64,000 bases of DNA from JACKFE01 sp050248735 (GTDB lineage Bacteria > Nitrospirota > Nitrospiria > Nitrospirales > UBA8639), in NCBI GenBank assembly GCA_050248735.1, contig JBFWRU010000003.1, positions 62,001-126,000 of the forward strand, written 5' to 3'. Positions 1-7,872 of the stretch are shown here, in pieces. The stretch's first letter is position 1, and the number at the start of each line of letters is the position of its first letter. Position numbers and translations under genes: made by a program. The notes under the pieces are model-generated. The model was not told the DNA's origin, did no database searches, and was given only the letters and a program-made list of their open reading frames with translations.

Positions 1-30
1 AGTCGAGGTTCATCAATTACCGTTATGTAT

Positions 31-1848
31 TCAGTTGATACTGTCTTCGACTTCATCACCGTAATCCTCTTGTTCATTCATATAGGACAAGACCTCTTCA
101 TGACTAGCGCGGATATTTTCCAATGCTGATTCATCGATGCTTACGGGGACGGTCCAACAATCAGGTGTAGCTGATATGGAAATTGTTTCATCAGGAAGAA
201 GGCCCAAATCAATTTTGTCTCCTTTTGATAGAAATTGTAGGATTGCAAGAATACGATTAAACCAATCGTCATTCCACCAATTCTTACACAAATGTTTGCG
301 GCGAGATTGTGCAGTTCTTGTAGGAAGTATATTTCCCTCAACGTCAGTAAACCTTACATGCACGCGAACCAGGACACCGAAAGAGCCATCTGCGTTCCTT
401 ATTGTGGATAAACTAGGGCCTAAATAATACTTATAAACAGCAGATAATTGAGGCCGCCAGTACTTTCGCTCTCCTGTACAGGTAATAAAAGACTTAGATC
501 CATTTGGCTTTGTAAAGTAAAGACGTTCAAACCTCGCGAGCCCCTGCGGAAAGAACAATTGTTTTCGGTCGTTACAAAAACGCAATCCTTTCTCCTCATA
601 GGCAACCTGAAGAGTCTTCCGAACTAGCTCAGGGGTTAGGTTTTGAGTCGAAATATTATCCACATGTGGCACATGCCTCCAAGCCACCCCTCCCGCTGAT
701 TTGATGCCATGCTGCTCAACCAGTTCCAATGGAGGGGAATGGAACGACAAAAATGAATAAGGATCAACACGCCGGAAAGCCCATTTTCTACCTGCGGAGT
801 GCAGAGAATCATTATCTATAGGAACCTTTGAAATAAAGCGTTTGATAACATCGGGTGTTTTTAAAACTCGAAACCTATTTGAGTATAAGATTTCTGGTTG
901 TTGACATATTATCTCCGATGGCATAAATGAACGAAGCGTAATATCAACGGCTGTTTTCGACCTCGGACATTGAACAGACAAAAGAACATCTAGCAGAGAA
1001 CCAAGGCCTTCAGCCAAGCTGTTAGTAAATGAAACGGCCTCAAGTAACCTAGTCTTAAGATCAAGCCTGCTAGAATCAATCGGCCCCGAAATGATCGGAA
1101 GGACCAGATCCCTCCGAATTGCGTGGGCCATACTTCTCCGGGAAGATAGATCAGGGTCTATCACAGATGTAGGTGAAATAATTGATAGAAATCGGAAGGC
1201 GCGATTCTTCACAAGTATTTCTATTGTCTCACCCAGAGAAGATCCACCCATTGGAGCCAATCCACGACACCATACCAAGTAACCTTCAAGCCTAAGTCGA
1301 CGTGCAATCCAAAATGCTAAAACTTCGTCGGAATCGGCATAGTCAACTATTAAATAATCCGGTGAACTGACTATCGTTAGGCCACCCGCTTGAGAAAAAA
1401 AAGGAGGGCAGAATATTGATGGGTGGTTGGCCATGACATTTGGATGCACTGTCCCAAGCAAGATGCGTAGACGTTCAAGACCAAAGAGATCAAGCTTCCA
1501 TCCAAAGGAAGCTTCCACAAAAGCCATCGCCTTGTCTCGTTCAGTTGATGAGAAGTCTGCTGTGCATAAGAAAAAGATTCGAAAACATTTATGTCCGTGT
1601 TTTTGAATTTTCTCGCAGTCCTCCGTCAGCTTTTTTAACCAGGCTTCACGTACGCTGTAAGCAAAGATTGTTACATCCTCGTGGCTATGCCGATCAATGT
1701 ATATCGCATCGCGCCCTTTATCTTTCATTCCCCCCAGGGGTTCAATCGAGGAGTATCCTTCAGCTGCCATCAAGTCGTGACACAGTCGTTCGAACTGATC
1801 GTAATCAGTTACCTGCTCTAGACAGTAGATAATGGGATCAGCTGCCAT
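31..1848 (-). CDS. Restriction endonuclease-like / TIR domain fusion protein, putative defence effector
   Basis: 605 aa. Residues about 15-130 look like a PD-(D/E)XK nuclease-fold domain of the Mrr-related kind: a GY..IEPLGG stretch, a KDKGRD motif (Asp47) and a YSVREAWLKK strand-helix carrying candidate catalytic lysines. Residues about 163-290 have TIR character: a DYLIVDYADSD strand, a GYLVWCR strand, a GETIEIL helix with a candidate catalytic Glu (207 or 210) and a FLSIISPTS strand. The C-terminal 300 residues are not recognised and may be a sensor or effector-associated region. TIR domains in such proteins commonly degrade NAD+ on infection; that role is inferred here. Base composition (23/60 G+C in one counted line) is far lower than the adjacent gene (37/60), consistent with horizontal transfer. 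A GAGGAT ribosome site lies about 11 bases before the ATG. No partner gene is visible to the right; a partner could lie left of the window. Confidence 0.7.
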   Translation of the reverse strand: MAADPIIYCLEQVTDYDQFERLCHDLMAAEGYSSIEPLGGMKDKGRDAIYIDRHSHEDVTIFAYSVREAWLKKLTEDCEKIQKHGHKCFRIFFLCTADFSSTERDKAMAFVEASFGWKLDLFGLERLRILLGTVHPNVMANHPSIFCPPFFSQAGGLTIVSSPDYLIVDYADSDEVLAFWIARRLRLEGYLVWCRGLAPMGGSSLGETIEILVKNRAFRFLSIISPTSVIDPDLSSRRSMAHAIRRDLVLPIISGPIDSSRLDLKTRLLEAVSFTNSLAEGLGSLLDVLLSVQCPRSKTAVDITLRSFMPSEIICQQPEILYSNRFRVLKTPDVIKRFISKVPIDNDSLHSAGRKWAFRRVDPYSFLSFHSPPLELVEQHGIKSAGGVAWRHVPHVDNISTQNLTPELVRKTLQVAYEEKGLRFCNDRKQLFFPQGLARFERLYFTKPNGSKSFITCTGERKYWRPQLSAVYKYYLGPSLSTIRNADGSFGVLVRVHVRFTDVEGNILPTRTAQSRRKHLCKNWWNDDWFNRILAILQFLSKGDKIDLGLLPDETISISATPDCWTVPVSIDESALENIRASHEEVLSYMNEQEDYGDEVEDSIN

Positions 1849-1878
1849 TGAAAAAATCCATCCTCGTGAAAGAGAAGT

Positions 1879-1907
1879 AGGCTACGACCCCTTGCCCTTA
1901 GTGTCAA
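1879..1907 (-). promoter_or_regulatory. Sigma70-like promoter for the nuclease-TIR gene
   Basis: On the minus strand TTGACA (1902-1907) is followed after 17 bases by TAGCCT (1879-1884), about 30 bases before the start codon at 1848. The -35 is perfect and the -10 is weak. The rest of the 1849-2153 gap shows no coding potential. Confidence 0.45.
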
Positions 1908-2192
1908 CTTACCAAAATGACGACATACTGAAATAGGCTATGGTGGTCGTTAGACTACTAACTCTAATATTGCTTTCTACCGGGAAGTAAATCGCCCCTT
2001 TCACCTAACTTCGGTCGAAGGTCCATTGGTCCATCCTAGAGGCTCTTCAAACAAAAAAATGGTCGACTCACCCCTTGTTTTCTCCAGAGGTAAAGGGTCC
2101 GCGAGTTGGGGGACTGACCAGTCATTCCCTCTTTTTTCGGGTATAGTGAATTTATGGCAGGCAAGTCCCATCGACTGACCTCCAAACAGTCT

Positions 2193-2215
2193 CGCCCACG
2201 GAGGAAGCGTGGGCG
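2193..2215 (+). promoter_or_regulatory. Hairpin presenting a Shine-Dalgarno sequence in its loop
   Basis: A perfect 8-bp stem, CGCCCACG (2193-2200) with CGTGGGCG (2208-2215), encloses the loop GAGGAAG (2201-2207). The loop is the only purine-rich ribosome-binding candidate for the ATG at 2220. A TATAGT -10-like element at 2142-2147 would start a transcript near 2154, leaving this hairpin in a leader of about 66 bases. A role in translational control is inferred. Confidence 0.4.
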
Positions 2216-2219
2216 TCGA

Positions 2220-3047
2220 ATGACCCTCTCCACAATCTGGCGATTCGTGCGGGGCGGTTGGCGTGCGTTCGGTACATTTATGAGGGCGGTCCTGGCCTCA
2301 CCGCCAATGATTCGTGTGTTCGTGATTCCAACCCTCTTCTTTCTCCTGTGGCTTGGAGGTAATTGGGGTTTTCACGCGTTCAATAAGCCGACCGAGATCT
2401 TCTTTCCCTTGGACCAGTCACTCAATAAACGCCCCATTGATACGTGGAGAGAATATGAATCTCTCTTCCGGGAACATGGCACCGAAGTCATCACCCCTGA
2501 GTTTCTGGCTGCGCTGGCGCAGGTCGAAGGCGGAGGGAATCCCGTTGCCCGGACCTACTGGCGATGGGAGCTGACTTGGAACCCCCTGGAGCTTTACCGA
2601 CCGGCCTCGAGCGCCGTTGGCATGTATCAGATTACGGACGGCACGTTCCAGGAGGCGAAGCGCTATTGCATTCACGACCACCAAGTGGTCGAGGACGGCC
2701 CGTGGCATGACTTGCACTCGTGTTGGTTCAACAGCCTCTACACACGCGTCCTGCCCACCCATGCCATCGAGTTGACCGCGGCGCTGCTGGATCGCCAGGT
2801 CAGACAGGCGATTGAACCGAGACGCCCCGGCTCGGTCTCGGTCAGGAAGAAACAAAATCTTGCGGCCTTGATTCACCTCTGCGGGTTCGGTGCCGGTCAG
2901 ATCTATGCCAAACGGAAATTTCGGTTAAGACCGGGACAGCAATGCGGCGACCACGATGTGGGCGACTACCTGGCACGGGTCAATGGGCTAAAGGAGAAGT
3001 TTGCCAAACCGGCAGCCGGAGACAAAACGATCAGGCAAGGGCGCTAG
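2220..3047 (+). CDS. Membrane-anchored lysozyme-like / SLT-type transglycosylase
   Basis: 275 aa from the ATG at 2220; an ATG at 2154 is possible, but a likely -10 element at 2142-2147 would place the transcript start on it. A single hydrophobic segment near the N-terminus (around FVIPTLFFLLWLGG) anchors the protein with the catalytic part outside. The lysozyme-like domain shows a candidate catalytic Glu in ALAQVEGGGNP followed by the family hallmark SSAVGMYQITDGTF. Such enzymes cleave the glycan strands of peptidoglycan. Pairs of Cys (YCIHD, SCWF, HLCGF, QQCGD) could form disulphides in the periplasm. The gene is G+C rich compared with its left neighbour. Confidence 0.7.
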   Translation: MTLSTIWRFVRGGWRAFGTFMRAVLASPPMIRVFVIPTLFFLLWLGGNWGFHAFNKPTEIFFPLDQSLNKRPIDTWREYESLFREHGTEVITPEFLAALAQVEGGGNPVARTYWRWELTWNPLELYRPASSAVGMYQITDGTFQEAKRYCIHDHQVVEDGPWHDLHSCWFNSLYTRVLPTHAIELTAALLDRQVRQAIEPRRPGSVSVRKKQNLAALIHLCGFGAGQIYAKRKFRLRPGQQCGDHDVGDYLARVNGLKEKFAKPAAGDKTIRQGR

Positions 3048-3132
3048 TCCTGCCATGACTTTTAAAAAGCTGGACCTCCACTTTTCTGTCATCCACCGAA
3101 CATCTTGGAAGGAAACACACATCCGTCGGTTC

Positions 3133-3217
3133 GTCATCCCGAGCCAAGCGCCTAGGATCTGTTCCCAGGTCGAAAGCCCCACTGCTCAGCGAGATCCTTC
3201 GTTCCACTCAGGATGAC
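3133..3217. repeat. REP-like imperfect palindromic repeat
   Basis: The 272-base gap between the lysozyme-like gene and the methyltransferase gene holds an element that starts GTCATCCCGAG and ends CTCAGGATGAC, giving complementary ends 85 bp apart. Inside it the phrase GAGATCCTTCGTTCC is typical of dispersed intergenic repeats read as CATCCTGAG..GAAGGATCTC in many bacteria. Only one copy was noticed in this window. Confidence 0.5.
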
Positions 3218-3319
3218 AACCCTTCCAACACTTTGCAGAAGGATGCCAGCAACGTTCTCTTAAGTCAGAAGGCTTGACGTATTTCCATCTACCCTTCTCC
3301 ATTCTCTCCTGCCAGCACT

Positions 3320-4009
3320 TCATTGCTGGGCTTGTTGTTGGGCTGCCTGAACATTGCCCGTTGAAGATGGACGCGGCTTGATCACAAAAATCCCATCGCG
3401 AATGGTGACCAACACCGACGAGACGCGCGGCTCGGCATGTACCAGGCGATTGAGTTCCTGGATGGCCTCGGTGTTGGTATCCGGCGGAGGGCTTTTCACG
3501 ACGTCGCCGCCCCACAACACGTTATCGATCAGAATGACCCCTTGATCCGAAATCAATTCCATCGCCCGACGAAAATAATTCACGTAGTTGATCTTATCCG
3601 CATCGATAAAGATAAGATCAAACGGGCCGGATAATTGGTTCATGGTTTCCAGGGCGGGCGCCAGCCGAAGATGAATCTTGGATCCATGCGGGCTCTGGGC
3701 CCAGAATCGCTTCGCCATGGCCGTCGATTCGGGATCGATATCACACGTGATGACCTCTCCGTCGGCAGGAAGACTTTCCGCAAAACACAGCGCGCTATAA
3801 CCGGTAAAGGTGCCGATTTCCAGGACCCGTTTGGCGCCCACGCTCATCGCCATGACCTTCAAAAATGCGCCCTCAAGCGATCCCACCACCATTTGAGGAA
3901 ATTCCATCGTCCGGTCTGTTTCCTTCCTCAGTCGACCGCAGACCTCAGACTCAGCCATCGAATGGGCTTCGGCATATGCTTCGATATCGGGCAGGACCAA
4001 CGGTTTCAT
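3320..4009 (-). CDS. Class I SAM-dependent O-methyltransferase
   Basis: 229 aa, the usual size of the caffeoyl-CoA / catechol O-methyltransferase-like family 3. The SAM-binding core is clear: VLEIGTFTGYSALCFAESLP (motif I), an acidic strand end in VITCDIDPES, and the metal and substrate-contact motif FDLIFIDADKINYVNYF followed by GVILIDNVLWGG. A Gln/Ala-rich tail of about 15 residues is added at the C-terminus. AAAGGAGT sits 6 bases before the ATG. The natural substrate cannot be read from the sequence. It is convergent with the lysozyme-like gene and divergent from the M32 carboxypeptidase gene. Confidence 0.85.
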   Translation of the reverse strand: MKPLVLPDIEAYAEAHSMAESEVCGRLRKETDRTMEFPQMVVGSLEGAFLKVMAMSVGAKRVLEIGTFTGYSALCFAESLPADGEVITCDIDPESTAMAKRFWAQSPHGSKIHLRLAPALETMNQLSGPFDLIFIDADKINYVNYFRRAMELISDQGVILIDNVLWGGDVVKSPPPDTNTEAIQELNRLVHAEPRVSSVLVTIRDGIFVIKPRPSSTGNVQAAQQQAQQ

Positions 4010-4228
4010 GTTTCACTCCTTTTCGAGATTCCAACCTGGAACAACGGGAAGACTATTCTGGCTGTTTCCCTTCTTACCGGCAAGCCTCAGAAAGAATGTC
4101 GAACAAATCCTGGATACGATGCCCATCAAAAATTCACATGCCAATTTGCCAATTTCCTGAAGAGTTCCGTACAGTGCACAGATTGCATCAGACCCCTGGC
4201 TCTCGAAACATCATAAAGGAATGAACTC

Positions 4229-5782
4229 ATGGCCGAACCGACATCGCTTGATCGTTTAACCGCCAAACTTCGAAGCATCCACCATCTTCGCGACGCAGCT
4301 GCCGTACTGTCCTGGGATCAGGAAACCTATATGCCGCCGGCCAGCGGAGCCATTCGGGCCGAGCAACTGGCCACCCTTCAAACTCTGGCACATGATCAGT
4401 TTGTGTCTTCTGAGGTCGAATCACTTTTGGCTTCGCTGGTAAATACTTCAACGGGCGCCATCCTTCCTGAGCAGGCGGCCTCCCTGGATGCGGCTTCCCA
4501 GGCTCTTCTTCGTGAAACCTGGCGTGATTATTCCCGGGCCAAAAAGCTGCCCTCGGCGTTTGTGAACGAACTTGAGCGGGAAAGTTCACTGGCCCAACAA
4601 GTCTGGGCCACGGCACGAAAAACCAATGATTTCCAGTTCTTCCTTCCCAACCTTCAACGAATGGTCGTGTTAAAACGGCGCGAGGCGGATTATCTGGGCT
4701 ACACCGATTCGCCCTACAACGCCCTTCTGGATACCTATGAGCCGGGCTCGACTGTGGCCCAACTCCGTCCGCTCTTTCAGACCTTGCGCACGGAATTAGT
4801 GCGGCTCCTGGATCTCATTCGGCAATCACCCGTCCAACCACAGAAAGCGCTCATGACTCAATCCTATGACACGGCCAAACAAATGGAATTTGGCCGATTA
4901 GTGCTGAAACATATGGGCTATGATTTTCAGCGGGGCCGCCTGGATCTGTCTGCCCATCCGTTTACCACGTCCTTTCATCCAACTGACGTGCGCGTGACGA
5001 CCCGCGTGTTTGAGCGGGATCTGCCGTCCTGCCTGTTCAGTTGCATCCATGAGGGCGGCCATGGCCTGTACGAGCAGGGATTGCCTTCCGCGCATTACGG
5101 CACGCCGCTGGGAGAAGCGATTTCGTTGGGGATTCATGAAAGCCAATCCCGGTTGTGGGAAAACAGTGTGGGACGCTCACGCGCGTTTTGGCAGTATTTT
5201 TATCCGAAACTTCAAGACCTGTTTCCGGATCAATTGGGCTCGGTCCAGGAGGCTGATTTCTACCTGGCCATCAATCAGGTCACTCCATCGCTGATCCGGG
5301 TGGAGGCCGACGAATTAACCTATAATCTGCACATCATGGTGCGATTTGAGATTGAACTGGATGTCATTGAAGGCCGGCTGGCGGTCGAGGATCTTCCCGA
5401 AGCCTGGAACGCAAAAATGAAGGACTATCTGGGTATTGTGCCCACCAGCGATGCCGAAGGGGTCCTCCAGGACGTGCATTGGTCCTTTGGAGCCTTTGGT
5501 TATTTTCCCACATACACCTTGGGGAATTTGTATGCGGCCATGTTCTATCGCCAAGCCAAGACCGATTTACCTGACCTCGAGACGAATATTGCCAAGGGAA
5601 ATTTGTTGCCTCTGAAAGACTGGGTCACCGATCGGGTTCATCGGTGGGGCCGGCAATATACATCTGCCGAATTAATTCAGCGGGTCACAGGCTCCGCGCT
5701 GACTCCGGCTCCCTTCCTTGAACAACTGACAGAAAAATTCAGTAATCTCTACCAACTTCCAGCCACCCCTTCACAGCCTTAA
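4229..5782 (+). CDS. Carboxypeptidase Taq family (M32) metallocarboxypeptidase
   Basis: 517 aa, full length for M32 enzymes, cytosolic zinc carboxypeptidases that remove most C-terminal residues. The HEXXH zinc motif is present as HEGGH (in SCIHEGGHGLYEQGLP), and the third ligand is in GIHESQSRLWEN. The family signatures AAVLSWDQETYMPP near the N-terminus and RVEADELTYNLHI further on are also present. AAAGGA lies 8 bases before the ATG. It stands alone between the divergent methyltransferase gene and the ComEA-like gene. No terminator is obvious downstream. Confidence 0.92.
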   Translation: MAEPTSLDRLTAKLRSIHHLRDAAAVLSWDQETYMPPASGAIRAEQLATLQTLAHDQFVSSEVESLLASLVNTSTGAILPEQAASLDAASQALLRETWRDYSRAKKLPSAFVNELERESSLAQQVWATARKTNDFQFFLPNLQRMVVLKRREADYLGYTDSPYNALLDTYEPGSTVAQLRPLFQTLRTELVRLLDLIRQSPVQPQKALMTQSYDTAKQMEFGRLVLKHMGYDFQRGRLDLSAHPFTTSFHPTDVRVTTRVFERDLPSCLFSCIHEGGHGLYEQGLPSAHYGTPLGEAISLGIHESQSRLWENSVGRSRAFWQYFYPKLQDLFPDQLGSVQEADFYLAINQVTPSLIRVEADELTYNLHIMVRFEIELDVIEGRLAVEDLPEAWNAKMKDYLGIVPTSDAEGVLQDVHWSFGAFGYFPTYTLGNLYAAMFYRQAKTDLPDLETNIAKGNLLPLKDWVTDRVHRWGRQYTSAELIQRVTGSALTPAPFLEQLTEKFSNLYQLPATPSQP

Positions 5783-5969
5783 TTCTTCAACCAGCCACCT
5801 TTCTCTCGTGTAGGCTTCTCTCCCCTATACCCCATTGGGCGACTAGTCACCATTTACAATCGGATCGTACCCTCCGCTCATTATTGACACCGGTGCACCC
5901 CGGTTAGGCTTTGCTCAAGCAACCATGTGCACCTTTCATCATTCACCTTTTCTGTAAGGAGTCTTCATT

Positions 5970-6296
5970 ATGAGCAGGTATCGTTCATCGTTTGGCTATG
6001 TGGTTTCAGCCTTGGTTTTGTCCATGAGTATCCTCTTCCCTTTGTCATGGGGAATCGCGGCCAATCCGAAAGTGGATCTGAACGCGGCCACATTGGAACA
6101 ACTGGAGTCGGTAAAGGGTATCGGCCATGATACGGCAGAACACATCCTTTCCCACAAGAAGGCGCATGGCGCATTTCAATCTATGGATGAGCTGTTGAAG
6201 GTGAAAGGTGTCGGAAAAGTACGACTAAAGGCTCTTGCAGAGGCTTTTACCATCGCTGAACCCTCGATTCAGCGCGAGGAAGTATCCCAAAAGTAA
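5970..6296 (+). CDS. ComEA-like exported helix-hairpin-helix protein
   Basis: 108 aa with an N-terminal signal peptide (basic start, hydrophobic VVSALVLSMSILFPLSW, cleavage after about residue 31). Two helix-hairpin-helix motifs follow: LNAATLEQLESVKGIGHDTA and MDELLKVKGVGKVRLKAL. This is the core of ComEA-type proteins that bind DNA without sequence specificity in the periplasm during uptake. TAAGGAG precedes the ATG by 8 bases. No other competence genes are adjacent, so a role in transformation is only inferred; the type IV pilus genes at 27.7-30.6 kb would be compatible with it. Confidence 0.8.
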   Translation: MSRYRSSFGYVVSALVLSMSILFPLSWGIAANPKVDLNAATLEQLESVKGIGHDTAEHILSHKKAHGAFQSMDELLKVKGVGKVRLKALAEAFTIAEPSIQREEVSQK

Positions 6297-6318
6297 CGCG
6301 TGGAATAATCCTCCCCAA

Positions 6319-6350
6319 CAAAGCCGGAACCCTATTCCGGCTTTGTTTTC
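6319..6350 (+). terminator. Intrinsic terminator after the ComEA-like gene
   Basis: An 11-bp perfect stem (CAAAGCCGGAA at 6319-6329, TTCCGGCTTTG at 6335-6345) with a 5-base loop is followed by TTTTC. It lies 23 bases after the stop codon. Confidence 0.85.
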
Positions 6351-6430
6351 TTCCCAATTCTGCTTACGCCTGAGTCAGACTCTTGTGATTGGATCGCACG
6401 AAAAACCCAGGAAACGTTCCGGAGACCCAG

Positions 6431-7003
6431 CTAGTATCCCATGGCGGCATTCAGCCGTTTGACCTGAGCCGGAGTCACCGTCAGGGTTCCGCTGACTTCA
6501 ACTCTGGACGGCACCAACATTATGGTGTGGAAGGAGATATCACGGATGGGTAATTTCTGTTCGGGGGAATCCGCCGGACACAGCTCAACCGCTTCCACCG
6601 CATTGGTCATAGCGGTGGTATCCTGAATCCCGTGCGTCTCAATGATCTTTTCCAGAATCTCAAAAATTTGCTCGTTGGTTTCATTGGCGTTCTTGATTTG
6701 CTCGACCAGGGGAATCACCCCTTGAGCCTCTTCCGAGAGATCAAAGTTAGCCAGGCGTTCCTTCCGCCTGAGCAACAAGAGATCGTTATCCACATCTTTG
6801 CTGAAGGCTCCATAGGGAAATCGCACAAATTCCCAATTCAGTCCCTTCAGACTTTTCCCCAACATGTGCAATTCCGCCAGAAACAGTAGTTGTTGTAATT
6901 TGACATCACTCATGAGCCCGACCTCGCCCTCCAAATTTTCGAGGGCATGCAGGGTATAGATCAACAGCGCACGATCACTCGTGACTTCAGAGGGTTTCCG
7001 CAT
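6431..7003 (-). CDS. Panacea (SocA-like) domain protein, orphan
   Basis: 190 aa from the ATG at 7003, which has GGAG 8 bases upstream; a GTG at 7012 overlaps that ribosome site and is less likely. Residues about 30-90, around KLQQLLFLAELHMLGKSL and FVRFPYGAFSKDVDNDL, match the Panacea/SocA-like fold found in many antitoxins and in phage- and plasmid-associated proteins. The C-terminal 90 residues are not recognised. No toxin-like gene is next to it: the neighbours are a ComEA-like gene (convergent) and a Fur-family regulator (divergent). An antitoxin role is therefore not supported by context. Confidence 0.6.
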   Translation of the reverse strand: MRKPSEVTSDRALLIYTLHALENLEGEVGLMSDVKLQQLLFLAELHMLGKSLKGLNWEFVRFPYGAFSKDVDNDLLLLRRKERLANFDLSEEAQGVIPLVEQIKNANETNEQIFEILEKIIETHGIQDTTAMTNAVEAVELCPADSPEQKLPIRDISFHTIMLVPSRVEVSGTLTVTPAQVKRLNAAMGY

Positions 7004-7059
7004 GACTGACACTCCATAGATGACTAAACATGAATGAAAAATTGTATGGAAAAAATCCC

Positions 7060-7088
7060 TTGACCAATTTCCGGCATTGGGGTTTAAT
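7060..7088 (+). promoter_or_regulatory. Sigma70-like promoter of the Fur-family gene
   Basis: TTGACC (7060-7065), a 17-base spacer and TTTAAT (7083-7088). The expected transcript start, about 7095, lies downstream of an in-frame TTG at 7077 and so supports the ATG at 7119 as start of the regulator gene. Confidence 0.65.
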
Positions 7089-7118
7089 AGACCCTTTCAC
7101 GGACCGGGAATACTCTCC

Positions 7119-7565
7119 ATGGCTAAAGCCGCCCAAGAACTCGAAATTCTTAAGACCCATCTGTCCAAACATAGCCTCAAGCTGACCCGCCAGCGGGAGT
7201 TGATTCTCACCACGTTCCTGAAAATGGAGCATGTGACGGCCGAGCAGTTATACCACATTCTGGCCAAGAAAGACCCCCATATTGGCTTAGCCACGATTTA
7301 TCGAACTCTGAAATTATTCTGTGAAACCGGCCTGGCGCAGGAACGCCATTTCGGATCGCAGACGCAATTCGATAATGTGGCCCATAAGGGCCATCATGAT
7401 CATTTGATCTGCACCGGTTGCGGAAAAATCGTGGAATTTCACAATTGTCAGATTGAAGATCTTCAAGAAGAAGTAGCCAGGAAAAACGGGTTTTCCATTA
7501 AGACTCATAAATTGGAATTATACGGACTCTGTTCCAACTGCCAAAACAACAGCTCTTCGGGTTGA
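7119..7565 (+). CDS. fur: Fur-family metal-responsive transcriptional regulator
   Basis: 148 aa. An N-terminal winged helix (LKLTRQRELILTTFLKMEHV, with recognition helix around HIGLATIYRTLKLF) is followed by the metal-binding dimerisation domain, with HHDHLICTGCGK and a second CSNC pair near the C-terminus, the usual structural zinc site. The family represses iron-uptake, peroxide-stress or zinc genes when metal is bound; which metal is sensed here is not certain, though Fur-box-like sites at 10.4, 12.4, 16.5 and 18.4 kb make an iron role likely. The start at 7119 is chosen because the promoter at 7060-7088 would begin transcription beyond an upstream TTG. Confidence 0.88.
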   Translation: MAKAAQELEILKTHLSKHSLKLTRQRELILTTFLKMEHVTAEQLYHILAKKDPHIGLATIYRTLKLFCETGLAQERHFGSQTQFDNVAHKGHHDHLICTGCGKIVEFHNCQIEDLQEEVARKNGFSIKTHKLELYGLCSNCQNNSSSG

Positions 7566-7764
7566 TCCCTTCTCATCAAACTTCCTCGCTCTTCTCCATC
7601 GTCGGCCATTGCTTGTGGTTCCATCCTAAGGTTCTCCGGCCCTTCATTATCAAGACACACCGCTTTTGTATTTCACACACATCCGGTCGCTACATCTCTG
7701 CGGAAAATGTGAGATGCACTGAAAATAGGCAAGAATTTCCTGTCGCAAGTTTTGATTTCCTGTG

Positions 7765-7770
7765 TATAAT
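7765..7770 (+). promoter_or_regulatory. Probable -10 element upstream of the histidine-rich protein gene
   Basis: A perfect TATAAT about 100 bases before the start of the CpxP/Spy-like gene. No good -35 is seen. The octamer TTTCCTGT occurs twice just upstream (7737-7744 and 7756-7763), which could be an activator site. The rest of the 7566-7872 gap shows nothing else recognisable. Confidence 0.35.
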
Positions 7771-7872
7771 GATAGAATGCGATTGATTACTTTTCCCTGA
7801 AAATAACGGTATCCACCAATGCTCGTTCACTGTTCAACGATAGTATGACTCGTGAAAGGAGGCTTTCAATTC

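Noticed and set aside
1440..1832. A 130-codon plus-strand frame inside the nuclease-TIR gene
   Set aside because: Composition is random-like and it lies antisense to a gene with recognisable domains.
3635..4216. A 193-codon plus-strand frame opposite the O-methyltransferase
   Set aside because: The minus-strand frame has clear SAM-binding motifs and a good ribosome site; this one has neither.
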